Origin: Polyangiaceae bacterium
Lineage (GTDB): Bacteria; Myxococcota_A; Polyangia; Polyangiales; Polyangiaceae
Assembly: GCA_019637265.1 (NCBI GenBank)
Contig: JAHBVY010000010.1
Location: 66,151-112,691 of the forward strand
Reading direction: 5' to 3'
DNA length: 46,541 nucleotides
Part shown: one piece after another, positions 34,123 to 41,593 of the stretch
Layout: each line of letters starts with the position of its first letter
Position numbering within the stretch: position 1 is the stretch's first letter
The notes under the pieces: model-generated
Database searches by the model: none
Told to the model about the DNA's origin: nothing
The model's input: only the letters and a program-made list of their open reading frames with translations
Program-made: the position numbers and the translations under genes

Positions 34123-35718
34123 TCAGCGCACGAGCTGTGACCAGTCGGGCTTCTCCGGCGGCGCGGCGTCTTCCAGGTCGATCTGCGCGAGCTGGAGCTT
34201 CCCCGCGAGATCCACGTTCACCGCTTGCCAACGCGTGTACGACTCGATCACCCAAATCCCGCTCTCGCGCGAGCCGTTGCCGCTCGCGCCGTTCCCGCCG
34301 AACGGGAGGTGCGCCTCGGCACCGGTGGTGGAGTTGTTCACGCTGGTCATACCCGCTTGGATCTCCTCCTTGAAGCGCAGCATGGCCTTGGCGTCGCGGG
34401 TGTAGATCGCGCTCGACAGTCCGTAGGGCGTGCCGTTGGCTGCCTCGATGGCCTCATCCAACCCGTCCACCTCCACCAGGTTGACGGTGGGCCCGAAGCA
34501 CTCCTCCTGCGCGATGCGCATGTTCATCTTCACGTGCTCGAAGATGCGCGGCGTGGCGTAGAGGCCGTGCTGCGCGTCGCCGCTGAAGCCCTCCGGCTCA
34601 TTGCCTGGGGTGACGCGCCGACCGTCGAGCAGCAAGCTGGCGCCATCCTCGATGCCGATCGAGCGCTGCGCCACCCAGCGCTCCAAGAAGCGCTCGTTGA
34701 TGAACGGGCCGTAGTCCACGCCCTCGTTCATGGGGTCACCTATCTTGAGGGCGCTCGCCTTCTTGACCAGGAGCTCCCGCACCTGCGGCAGCACCCGCTT
34801 ATCCACGATGATATTGCCGCAGCTGGTGCAGCGCTGCCCCGCGGTGCCGAAGGAGGACCACAGCGCGCCGTCCACCGCCAAGTCGAGATCGGCGTCAGCC
34901 AAGATGACGAGCGGGTTCTTGCCGCCGAGCTCGAGGGAGGGGCGCTTCAAGTTGCGGCCGCACACCTCACCCACCAGCCTGCCCACCTCCGTGGAGCCGG
35001 TGAACGAGATTTTGTCGAGCAGGCCCTCATCCATCATCTCGATCAGGAACTGACCAGCGCCCTCGGCGCCGCCGCCGTGCACCACGCTCAGCACCTCGCG
35101 CGGCAGCCCCGCGCGGTACCAGAGGTCCGCGAACAGCGCGCCGATGCCGGGCGCGTCGTCGCTCGGCTTCCACACCGCGCTGTTTCCACATAGGAGCGCC
35201 GGCACCAGCTTCCAGCTGGGCACCGCGATGGGGAAGTTGCCCGCGGTGATCACCCCCACGACGCCCACCGGGCGACGGTAAGTGTAGAGCTCTTTGTTGG
35301 AGAGCTCGCTCGGCACCGTCTGCCCGTAGAGCCGCCGGCCCTCACTCTGGAAGAAGTCGCAGGTGTCGATCGCCTCTTGAACGCTGCCGCGCGCCTCACG
35401 AATCGGCTTACCCATCTCTCGGCTCACGAAGCGCGAGAGCGACTCCTTCTCCTCGCGGAGCAGCTGCCCCAGCCGCCCGATCACTTGAGCCCTGGCCGGC
35501 GCCGGCGTGCGCGCCCAAGCGCGCTGCGCGGCACGCGACTTGGCGCAGGCCTCCCGCACCTCTTCCTTCGTGCTGCGCGGCGCCAGCGCCACCACGTCCT
35601 CACGATGCGCGGGGCTCCGGCTCGCGTACGTCTGCGACACGGCGCGCTCCTCCCCGGCGATCACGTTCTGAACGTGCAGGGTGGCGGGGTGGCCGTTGTC
35701 TTGCGGGGAGATCTTCAT
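34123..35718 (-). CDS. Aldehyde dehydrogenase, probable 2-aminoadipate semialdehyde dehydrogenase
   Basis: A protein of 531 residues from the ATG at 35718, preceded by AGGAGG at a suitable distance; an open frame to 35850 is ignored. It is a full ALDH: PVGVVGVITAGNFPIAVPSW followed by KLVPALLCGNSAVWKPSD (NAD-binding), DKISFTGSTEVGRLVGEVCG, SLELGGKNPLVI with the catalytic Glu, then SFGTAGQRCTSCGNIIVDKR with the nucleophilic Cys, and IAQEECFGPTVNLVEV with the C-terminal Glu. The sequence is closest in character to the antiquitin/AASADH-like group. The divergent partner gene is lysine 6-dehydrogenase-like, and together they would oxidise lysine to 2-aminoadipate. The specific substrate is therefore inferred from context; the ALDH family itself is certain. 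Confidence 0.85.
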   Translation of the reverse strand: MKISPQDNGHPATLHVQNVIAGEERAVSQTYASRSPAHREDVVALAPRSTKEEVREACAKSRAAQRAWARTPAPARAQVIGRLGQLLREEKESLSRFVSREMGKPIREARGSVQEAIDTCDFFQSEGRRLYGQTVPSELSNKELYTYRRPVGVVGVITAGNFPIAVPSWKLVPALLCGNSAVWKPSDDAPGIGALFADLWYRAGLPREVLSVVHGGGAEGAGQFLIEMMDEGLLDKISFTGSTEVGRLVGEVCGRNLKRPSLELGGKNPLVILADADLDLAVDGALWSSFGTAGQRCTSCGNIIVDKRVLPQVRELLVKKASALKIGDPMNEGVDYGPFINERFLERWVAQRSIGIEDGASLLLDGRRVTPGNEPEGFSGDAQHGLYATPRIFEHVKMNMRIAQEECFGPTVNLVEVDGLDEAIEAANGTPYGLSSAIYTRDAKAMLRFKEEIQAGMTSVNNSTTGAEAHLPFGGNGASGNGSRESGIWVIESYTRWQAVNVDLAGKLQLAQIDLEDAAPPEKPDWSQLVR

Positions 35719-35941
35719 GCGGCCGAGATTGGCCTCCTGCGAGGAGCACCGCAACCCCCCTTGGGGGTGTGCTCCTTCGCCGCGCTCACCTCGCGTGAGC
35801 GGCGTCGATCCCCGCGGGCGAGCGCGGTCGGCATCGAGATAGCGGGACACTCACGGTGAGCGTGACGATCGAGTCGCGCGCGCGATCCGCCGGCGCGTCA
35901 CCGCTCTGCCAAGCGCGGCGGGCACGTGCTACGAGCGCGCC
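35719..35941. promoter_or_regulatory. Divergent regulatory region between the lysine-oxidation genes
   Basis: The 223-bp gap holds a strong hairpin (AGGAGCAC at 35742-35749 with GTGCTCCT at 35769-35776, enclosing C and G runs), placed just upstream of the ribosome-binding site of the aldehyde dehydrogenase. Two further short inverted repeats share CTCAC/GTGAG: CGCTCAC-CTCGC-GTGAGCG at 35783-35801 and CTCACGGTGAG at 35850-35860. They could be operators for a regulator such as an Lrp-type protein. No regulator gene is adjacent; promoters are not clear by eye. Confidence 0.4.
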
Positions 35942-37123
35942 ATGAAGGTGGTGGTTTTGGGTGCTGGGCGGATGGGCCGTGCGGCCGCGTGGGATCTCGC
36001 GCGGCAGCCGGGGATGACCCACGTGAAGTTGGTGGATCGAGACCCAGACCTGCTCACCCGAGCAGGCAAGGAGCTCGAGCAGCTGCTGCACGGCGGGCCG
36101 CGCAGCGTGCGCGTCGCGCGCATCGAAGGTCAGACCTTCGACCTAGATCAGTTGATGACGAGCGGCCCCAGCGCGCTGTGCCCCGTCATCGAGGGTTACT
36201 CCGTGGTGCTCTCGTCGGCTGACTATCGCTTCAATGAGGCGGCGACGCTCGCCGCCATCGAGGCGAAGGTGCACCTCTGCGATTTGGGCGGGAACCTGTT
36301 CGTCGTCGAGCGGCAGCTCGCCCTGAGTGAGCGCGCGGAGCGCGCTGGCATCACCGTGGTGCCGGACTGTGGTCTGGCGCCGGGCATGGCGGGGCTGATC
36401 GGGGCGCTCGGCGTCTCGCGCTTCGATTCCGTGGAGAAGCTCGAGCTGCGCGTCGGCGGGCTGCCGGCGCACCCGAAGCCGCCACTGAACTACAAGCTGG
36501 TGTTCTCGGTGCGCGGGCTCATCAACGAGTACCTGGAGCCGGCTGAGGTGCTCATCGACGGCAAGCCCACGCGCGTGCCGTCGCTCACCGACGTGGAGCG
36601 CATCACCTTCCCGGCGCCCTACGGCGAGCTCGAGGCGTTCAACACCTCGGGCGGCTCCTCTACCCTGCCTCGCACCCTGCGCGGTAAGGTCAGAAACCTT
36701 GACTATAAGACCATCCGCTACCCGGGGCACTGCGCGGCCTTCGCGGGGATGCACGCGATTGGCCTGCTCTCGGACGAGCCGTTTCAAGGGGTGCAGCCGC
36801 GCCCGCTGGTGGAGGCGCTGCTCGAAGCGAGCCTGAACGACGACGACACGGACGTGGTGCTGGTGCGGGTGACGGTGGACGGCCTCCTGAACGGTGAGCG
36901 GCGGAGGCTGAGCTACGAGATCATCGACTTGCACGACGCGGTCACCGGGCATTCAGCGATGGCGCGCACCACCGCCTACCCCGCAGCGGCCGTCGCTTAC
37001 ATGCTCGCCGCCGGCGCCGTCGAAGCGCGCGGCGTGCTCCCGGGTGAGCTTTGTGTGCCGCTGGATCCATTCCTCAGCGCCGTGCGCGCCCGAGGGATCG
37101 AGGTGAAGGAGCGTTGGGAGTGA
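35942..37123 (+). CDS. L-lysine 6-dehydrogenase-like (saccharopine dehydrogenase family)
   Basis: A protein of 393 residues from ATG 35942. A Rossmann N-terminus (MKVVVLGAGRMGRAAAWDLA) with a GxGxxG loop is followed by DLGGNLFVVERQLAL and ITVVPDCGLAPGMAGLIGAL. The central part carries LPAHPKPPLNYKLVFSVRGL followed by INEYLEP, then LEAFNTSGGSSTLPRTL and LDYKTIRYPGHC. These are the conserved blocks that I know from bacterial lysine 6-dehydrogenases, including Geobacillus LysDH. The C-terminal MARTTAYPAAAVAYMLAAGA matches too. The enzyme removes the epsilon-amino group of lysine with NAD+, giving the semialdehyde and its cyclic imine. It is divergent from the aldehyde dehydrogenase and overlaps the next gene (GTGA). 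Confidence 0.85.
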   Translation: MKVVVLGAGRMGRAAAWDLARQPGMTHVKLVDRDPDLLTRAGKELEQLLHGGPRSVRVARIEGQTFDLDQLMTSGPSALCPVIEGYSVVLSSADYRFNEAATLAAIEAKVHLCDLGGNLFVVERQLALSERAERAGITVVPDCGLAPGMAGLIGALGVSRFDSVEKLELRVGGLPAHPKPPLNYKLVFSVRGLINEYLEPAEVLIDGKPTRVPSLTDVERITFPAPYGELEAFNTSGGSSTLPRTLRGKVRNLDYKTIRYPGHCAAFAGMHAIGLLSDEPFQGVQPRPLVEALLEASLNDDDTDVVLVRVTVDGLLNGERRRLSYEIIDLHDAVTGHSAMARTTAYPAAAVAYMLAAGAVEARGVLPGELCVPLDPFLSAVRARGIEVKERWE

Positions 37124-38151
37124 AGCCTGGAGGGAGCGCTGAGCGGCAGGGAGCGCTGAGGGAGAGGCGTGGAGGCGACGGTTCGAAGCGCACGCGAGCG
37201 TTGGGGTCGCGTCCAGGTGCGGCGTTCGTAGCGCTCTCGTGGCTTGTTTTTTTGGGGGTTGGGTGCGCTGGGGCGGCGCCGCCCGCAGCATCGCACCCCG
37301 GGGCACCGCCGGGTGGCGCGGCACCGAGCCCTACGGGGGGCAGCGCCGCGACCGAAGGCGCCCAGGCCGGCCTCGCCGTGACGCCCGAAGAAATCCGCGC
37401 GGAATCGAGCGAGCCCGCGCCGCTGCCCCCGCCCGCTGCGGTGAGCTGCCCTGATGAAATGACGGCGGTCACGCGCTTCAAGGGGGCCTACTGCATCGAT
37501 CGCTATGAGGCCTCCTTGGTGTACGTCAGCGACGAGGCGCGCGTGTGGCCCCACAACGACCTGATCGACGGCCGCGAGCGCGAGCTGCGCGCGGTGAGCG
37601 TCGCCGGGCGCAGGCCGCAGGGCTACATCAGCGGAAAGCAGGCACAGGCGGTGTGCGCGGCCTCCGGCAAGCGCCTGTGCGCCATCGATGAGTGGGCGAC
37701 GGCGTGCCGCGGGCCGCAGCGCACGAAATATCCTTATGGGAACACACGCAAGCCCAACGTGTGCAATGATCGCTTCAAGGTGCTGGACAACCACCCAGTG
37801 CCGCGCCTCTTCAAGCAGCACAGCGCGCCTGGAGATGATCCGGTGCTGATGTGGCACCCGAAGTTCATGAACGACCGGCGCCTGCTCTTGATGGACCACA
37901 CCACGGCGCCGACCGGCAGCTTCGAGGGCTGCGTGAACGACTACGGGGTGTACGACATGGTGGGGAACCTCCACGAGTGGGTGGCCGACGCGGACGGCAC
38001 CTTCATGGGCGGCTTCTTCATGGACACCTACCAAAACGGCGAAGGCTGCGAGTACCGCACCATCGGCCACGGCTTCGACTACCACGACTACAGCACCGGC
38101 TTTCGCTGCTGTAAGGACGCTAGCTGGGGCGACGCCCAGGGCGCGTCGTGA
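37120..38151 (+). CDS. Lipoprotein with FGE/SUMF1-like fold
   Basis: A protein of 343 residues from the GTG at 37120, which overlaps the dehydrogenase stop; earlier starts would lie inside that gene. A long basic N-terminus leads to a hydrophobic core and the lipobox in WLVFLGVGCAGAAP. After a Pro/Ala/Gly linker the domain begins VSCPDEMTAVTRFKGAYCID, then RYEASLVYV, TYSGKQA-like YISGKQAQAVCAASGKRLCA, IDEWATACRGPQRTKYPYGN, and GVYDMVGNLHEWVADADGTF. These are the marks of the FGE-sulfatase family (SUMF1/EgtB fold). The C-terminus ends DYHDYSTGFRCCKD and lacks the copper-binding Cys pair of true formylglycine enzymes, so catalysis is doubtful. The signal peptide is coded by a T-run/G-run like that of the R1 repeats. 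Confidence 0.85.
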   Translation: MKPGGSAERQGALRERRGGDGSKRTRALGSRPGAAFVALSWLVFLGVGCAGAAPPAASHPGAPPGGAAPSPTGGSAATEGAQAGLAVTPEEIRAESSEPAPLPPPAAVSCPDEMTAVTRFKGAYCIDRYEASLVYVSDEARVWPHNDLIDGRERELRAVSVAGRRPQGYISGKQAQAVCAASGKRLCAIDEWATACRGPQRTKYPYGNTRKPNVCNDRFKVLDNHPVPRLFKQHSAPGDDPVLMWHPKFMNDRRLLLMDHTTAPTGSFEGCVNDYGVYDMVGNLHEWVADADGTFMGGFFMDTYQNGEGCEYRTIGHGFDYHDYSTGFRCCKDASWGDAQGAS

Positions 38152-38300
38152 GGCTTCACTCGGTGACGGCAGCGAGCGCCACAAAACGCCCCGCGGCGTG
38201 AGCCAACCCCCCGATCCCCCCGCTCGAGGCGCTGGTCACTGGTGCGCTGGCGCGATTAGACGGCCACCTGACTAGTCACACTGCTAACCGCCATCGAGGC

Positions 38301-38330
38301 GGGCGGGTTTGAAACGTTTGAAACCCGCCC
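38301..38330. terminator. Bidirectional terminator-like palindrome
   Basis: GGGCGGGTTT-GAAACGTTTG-AAACCCGCCC is a 30-bp palindrome with one G-G mismatch, placed between two convergent genes (FGE-like lipoprotein and yghU). It could terminate both transcripts. The stem ends are AT-flanked only by T3 and A3, so its strength is moderate. Confidence 0.7.
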
Positions 38331-38375
38331 CTACAGCTCTGCTCGCCGGGGTGAAATGCGCCCTACAGCTCTGCT
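38329..38375. repeat. 15-bp direct repeat beside the palindrome
   Basis: CCCTACAGCTCTGCT occurs at 38329-38343 and identically at 38361-38375, a 32-bp period. It abuts the terminator-like palindrome and precedes the yghU stop. Confidence 0.7.
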
Positions 38376-38403
38376 TGCTGACTGGCGCTGCGGGTGGCGC
38401 CCT

Positions 38404-39234
38404 TCAGGGCTGATCCAAGTCGCTGGCTTGGTGGCGTTCGGCGACGCCTCCGCCGCTCCAGGTGTCGTTGACGCGGCGGCCGCGACGCACGGCGGGGCGC
38501 GCGGCGATGGCCTCCGCCCAGCGGATGACGTTCGTGTACTCGTGCGCGGAGAGGAACTCCGCGGCGTTGTAGATGACGCCCTTCACCAGCCCGCCGTACC
38601 AAGGCCAGCAGGCGATGTCCGCGATGGAGTATTCACCCGCCAGGTACTCGTGATCCGCCAGGCGCCGATTCAGTACGTCTAGCTGACGCTTCACCTCCAT
38701 CGCGAAGCGGTTGATGGGGTACTCCAGCTTGACGGGCGCGTAGTTGTAGAAGTGCCCGAAGCCGCCGCCCAGCATCGGCGCCGAGCCCATCTGCCAGAAC
38801 AGCCAAGAGAGCGCCTCTGTACGGGCTGCGCCGGCGGGCAGGAAGGCGCCGAATTTTTCCGCCAGGTAAAGCAAGATGGCGCCCGACTCGAACACCCGCT
38901 GCGGCTTGTCAGCGCTCCTGTCGAGCAGCGCCGGGATCTTCGAGTTGGGGTTCAGCTCGACGAAGCCGCTGCCGAACTGATCGCCGCTCAAGATCTGAAT
39001 CAGCCAGGCGTCATACTCCGCGCCCGTGTGCCCCGCGTGGAGCAGCTCCTCGAGCAGGATGGTCACCTTCTGCCCGTTGGGCGTGCCCAGCGAGTAAAGC
39101 TGGAGCGGGTGCTCCCCCACCGGCAGCTCAGCCTCGTGCGTGGCGCCCGCGATGGGCCGGTTGATGTTGGCGAAATTCCCACCGCTCGCCTTGTCCCAGG
39201 TCCACACCTTGGGCGGCGTGTATTCATCCGTCAT
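38404..39234 (-). CDS. yghU: Glutathione-dependent disulfide-bond oxidoreductase, YghU type
   Basis: A protein of 276 residues from the ATG at 39234, selected because a strong GGAGGTGA ribosome-binding site sits just upstream and because the family starts here (MTDEYTPPKVWTWDKASGGN). Many blocks match E. coli YghU as I remember it: FANINRPIAGATHEAELPVG, LQLYSLGTPNGQKVTILLEE, VELNPNSKIPALLD, ESGAILLYLAEKFGAFLPAG, GGGFGHFYNYAPVKLEYPIN, and IADIACWPWYGGLV, ending WAEAIAARPAVRRGRRVNDT. YghU binds two glutathiones in the active site and reduces disulfides or organic hydroperoxides. The open frame extends to 39417 but is unneeded. Confidence 0.95.
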   Translation of the reverse strand: MTDEYTPPKVWTWDKASGGNFANINRPIAGATHEAELPVGEHPLQLYSLGTPNGQKVTILLEELLHAGHTGAEYDAWLIQILSGDQFGSGFVELNPNSKIPALLDRSADKPQRVFESGAILLYLAEKFGAFLPAGAARTEALSWLFWQMGSAPMLGGGFGHFYNYAPVKLEYPINRFAMEVKRQLDVLNRRLADHEYLAGEYSIADIACWPWYGGLVKGVIYNAAEFLSAHEYTNVIRWAEAIAARPAVRRGRRVNDTWSGGGVAERHQASDLDQP

Positions 39235-39704
39235 TCGAGTCACCTCCAACGCTTGCGGCGCATGCATGGAGCCCACGAGCCCAAAGCGCCAGGCCCGAAG
39301 GTACACGAGTTTGGGGTGGGGCGTGAGATCCCGCGGGCTTTCATGAACCAGGCCGCGGGCTCCAACAATCCGGTAGCCCACCAGTTCGTCAGATAATCTG
39401 ACTATATCCGCGCGCACTTGGTCGCGCCACGATGGCTTCGTCCAAGTGCCCTATCAAGTCGCCGAGAGGGGTGCTGTGCGAGCCATGCAGCATCCCACCT
39501 CGGCGCGCGCTGAGCCTCGCCAGGGGGGCGGTTGGTAGGCGCTAGACCGTGGTCATGCGACGCAGCGTCAGGTTTTCGCTCGGGCCTTACCTCGGGCTCC
39601 CGCCTGCGCGCACCGCCTTGTTAGCGCGCCCCCGGTGCCGCCACCTTCGGTTGCGAAGCGGCGCTCAGGCGACTAGCATCCGGGCCCCGTAAGGAGGAGT
39701 CAGC
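39235..39704. other. 470-bp gap with a dispersed 31-bp repeat
   Basis: I see no supported gene. A repeat unit (AGGGGTGCTGTGCGAGCCAT followed by GCAGCATCCCA) at 39467-39497 has a counterpart at 40713-40743. GGTTGGTAGG near 39529 resembles the start of the dispersed repeats. The ribosome-binding site of the next lipoprotein gene (AAGGAGGA) lies at the right end. Confidence 0.45.
39467..39497 (+). repeat. 31-bp dispersed repeat R3, left copy
   Basis: AGGGGTGCTGTGCGAGCCAT followed by GCAGCATCCCA; it matches the right copy at 27 of 31 positions. The two copies flank the lipoprotein gene at 39705 as direct repeats. Confidence 0.65.
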
Positions 39705-40583
39705 ATGCGGGTGGGATCACTACTTCCGGTCATCGTGGTGTTGGGCGGCGCGCTGTTGGCGTGCAAGCGTACGGAGGCCGGTGGGGCGCCCGGCGTCTCG
39801 CCGGAGCCCAACGTGACGGCGCCGGCCGCCAATGCGGAGGTGACGTTTCAGCGGCGTGCCCCCAAGGCGGGCACGCGCGGGACCGTCGTGCGCACGATAG
39901 CGTCGAAGGTCACGATGCAAAATCAGACGGTGCGTGACAACTCCCGCACGGAGGTGGTCTACACCGTCAAGACCTCGGACGAGCACCGCGTGCTGAAGGC
40001 GGACCTGGACGTCAAGGAGCTGTACTCCACCTCCCAAACCGGCACCAACGCGGAGAAGAAGACGGTGAGCCCGCTGTCCGGCTCCGTCTACACCGTCACG
40101 CGCAGCGACGACGGCAAGCTCAGCGCGCAAGACAGCGGCGGCTCCAAGGTCGCCAGCTCTTTGGTGAAGCTCATCACGGAGGAGTTCTCCGGCATCTTCG
40201 ACAAGAACGAGGACACGGCCTTCTTGCCGGACCGGCCGCTGAAGCTGGGGGAAAAATTCGTGCCCCCCAACGATGCCTTGGTCAAGCTCTTCGGCGCCAA
40301 GGACGACGGCAAGACCACCTTCGACGGCTCGGAGTTCATCCTCAAGGAGATCGGCGCGACCGACGTGACCTTCACCGTGTCCACCACGCTGACGCAGAAG
40401 TTCCCGAACGGCCTGCGGCTGCGGATGAAGCTCATGGGCTCGCTGGTCTTCATCCCCAACGGTGGCTGGGCCACCTCCGCCAGCTTCAAGGGGCCGCTCA
40501 CGGTGGTAGACACCGCTGGCAAGGAGAAGGGCTCGGGGGATTTCACCTTCTCCTTCACGCAGGCCTTCGACGGCTCGAACTAG
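39705..40583 (+). CDS. Putative lipoprotein of unknown function
   Basis: A protein of 292 residues from ATG 39705, with AAGGAGGA placed optimally upstream. Signal peptide MRVGSLLPVIVVLGGALLAC ends in a lipobox Cys at 20. The mature protein is beta-rich and lacks internal cysteines: TFQRRAPKAGTRGTVVRTIA then SKVTMQNQTVRDN, HRVLKADLDVKELYS, and VDTAGKEKGSGDFTFSFTQA near the end. A repeated alternation of hydrophobic and polar residues suggests a beta-sandwich or lipocalin-like shape that might bind a lipid at the membrane. No known family is recognised. Two direct repeats flank the gene. Confidence 0.75.
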   Translation: MRVGSLLPVIVVLGGALLACKRTEAGGAPGVSPEPNVTAPAANAEVTFQRRAPKAGTRGTVVRTIASKVTMQNQTVRDNSRTEVVYTVKTSDEHRVLKADLDVKELYSTSQTGTNAEKKTVSPLSGSVYTVTRSDDGKLSAQDSGGSKVASSLVKLITEEFSGIFDKNEDTAFLPDRPLKLGEKFVPPNDALVKLFGAKDDGKTTFDGSEFILKEIGATDVTFTVSTTLTQKFPNGLRLRMKLMGSLVFIPNGGWATSASFKGPLTVVDTAGKEKGSGDFTFSFTQAFDGSN

Positions 40584-40712
40584 TCGCCTGGCGCGACGCG
40601 CGGCGTGGTGCGAGCGGAGGGGCGCTTGCCTTCCCGCCACCGCCCGCCGTCACCCCCACCGCCGGCGAGGAAGGTGCCGGGGTTCATTCCTGGAAGCGCA
40701 GGGATATTGGGT

Positions 40713-40743
40713 AGGGGTGCTGTGCAAGCCACGCCGCATCCTA
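40713..40743 (+). repeat. 31-bp dispersed repeat R3, right copy
   Basis: AGGGGTGCTGTGCAAGCCAC followed by GCCGCATCCTA, in the same orientation as the left copy. It lies between the lipoprotein gene and the nucleotidyltransferase pair. Confidence 0.65.
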
Positions 40744-40829
40744 AGCAAGCCATTGGATGTCATCCGTCCATTTCACCGACTAAACATGGGCTTGGTGCCG
40801 CACAGGTGACACGATGCTACGCTCGCTCG

Positions 40830-41075
40830 GTGACCCCCGAAGACCGTGCACGTAGGGAGCGAGCCGAGCAACGCTCCAGCAAAGTGATTCTGCATCGCGG
40901 GAAGGTGGGTGAGCCAGAGGTGGACTTCTCTCCTGTACGGGGAGCCGAGGCGGTCGCGCTAGCCCACCGACTCTCCATCGAAGCCTTCAGCGTCGCAGGC
41001 CAGCTAGCGCAGAAAATTCCAAGGGACCGCTTACCAGTGCGCTTCATCCCTCGTGCGGATAGCTCCAATGGTTGA
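40830..41075 (+). CDS. Small partner protein of a nucleotidyltransferase (possible antitoxin)
   Basis: A protein of 81 residues from the GTG at 40830. The frame is open further upstream, but only this part looks coding. Charged N-terminal helix TPEDRARRERAEQRSSKVIL, then FSPVRGAEAVALAHRLSIEA followed by FSVAGQLAQKIPRDRLPVRF. The stop overlaps the start of the nucleotidyltransferase by 8 bp, so they are a two-gene unit. In analogy with nucleotidyltransferase toxin-antitoxin pairs the first gene would be the antitoxin; the sequence itself gives no domain hit, so this is inference from order and size. Confidence 0.6.
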   Translation: MTPEDRARRERAEQRSSKVILHRGKVGEPEVDFSPVRGAEAVALAHRLSIEAFSVAGQLAQKIPRDRLPVRFIPRADSSNG

Positions 41076-41523
41076 GCTAAACGACGACTTCCGCGACCTG
41101 CTTGTGGAGCTCCATGACGCAGGAGCGCGCTTCGTCATCGTTGGCGGCTATGCGGTTGCCTTTCACGGACACACCCGCGCCACCAAGGATCTCGACATCC
41201 TCGTACAGGCCGACCCGAGCAATGCCGAGCGTGTCTATGCCGCTCTCGCAGCCTTTGGCGCGCCACTCGCGGCCTTCGAGGTGAACGTCGATGACTTCTC
41301 GTCGTATGATGGAGTTCTTCAGATCGGTGTGCCGCCCCAGCGCATCGACATCATCAATCGCGCTGATGGAATCACCTTCGACGAAGCGATCGCCGAGGGG
41401 AGCACCCTAAACATCGACGGCCGCACAATCCCGGTCATCGGTCTGGCCGCGCTCATCAAGAACAAACGCGCTAGCGCTCGGCCTCAGGATCTCGTAGACG
41501 TCGATGCCCTGCAGGGCAAGTAG
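41068..41523 (+). CDS. Nucleotidyltransferase-fold protein (MNT/AbiEii-like, possible toxin)
   Basis: A protein of 151 residues from the ATG at 41068; a GTG at 41053 is also in frame. The minimal nucleotidyltransferase motif is visible: FVIVGGYAVAFHGHTRATKD followed by LDILVQADPSN, giving GG and the DxD metal site, with the third acidic residue probably in RIDIINRADG. The C-terminal VIGLAALIKNKRASARPQDL followed by VDVDAL is the closing stretch typical of DUF6036-like and AbiEii-like proteins. Known relatives of this fold inactivate tRNA or proteins by nucleotidyl transfer; this one is preceded by a small partner. Substrate unknown. Confidence 0.75.
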   Translation: MVELNDDFRDLLVELHDAGARFVIVGGYAVAFHGHTRATKDLDILVQADPSNAERVYAALAAFGAPLAAFEVNVDDFSSYDGVLQIGVPPQRIDIINRADGITFDEAIAEGSTLNIDGRTIPVIGLAALIKNKRASARPQDLVDVDALQGK

Positions 41524-41593
41524 GGCCCTTGGCGACTTCGCGCGACACGACGGTCCTCTGCAAGCTCACCACGTGCGCCTGACCGCCACAGAA

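Noticed and set aside
22917..38151. A sulfatase with its formylglycine-generating enzyme
   Set aside because: The sulfatase-fold protein has Thr at the nucleophile position and the FGE-like lipoprotein lacks the active-site Cys pair, so they are not an enzyme-activator pair.
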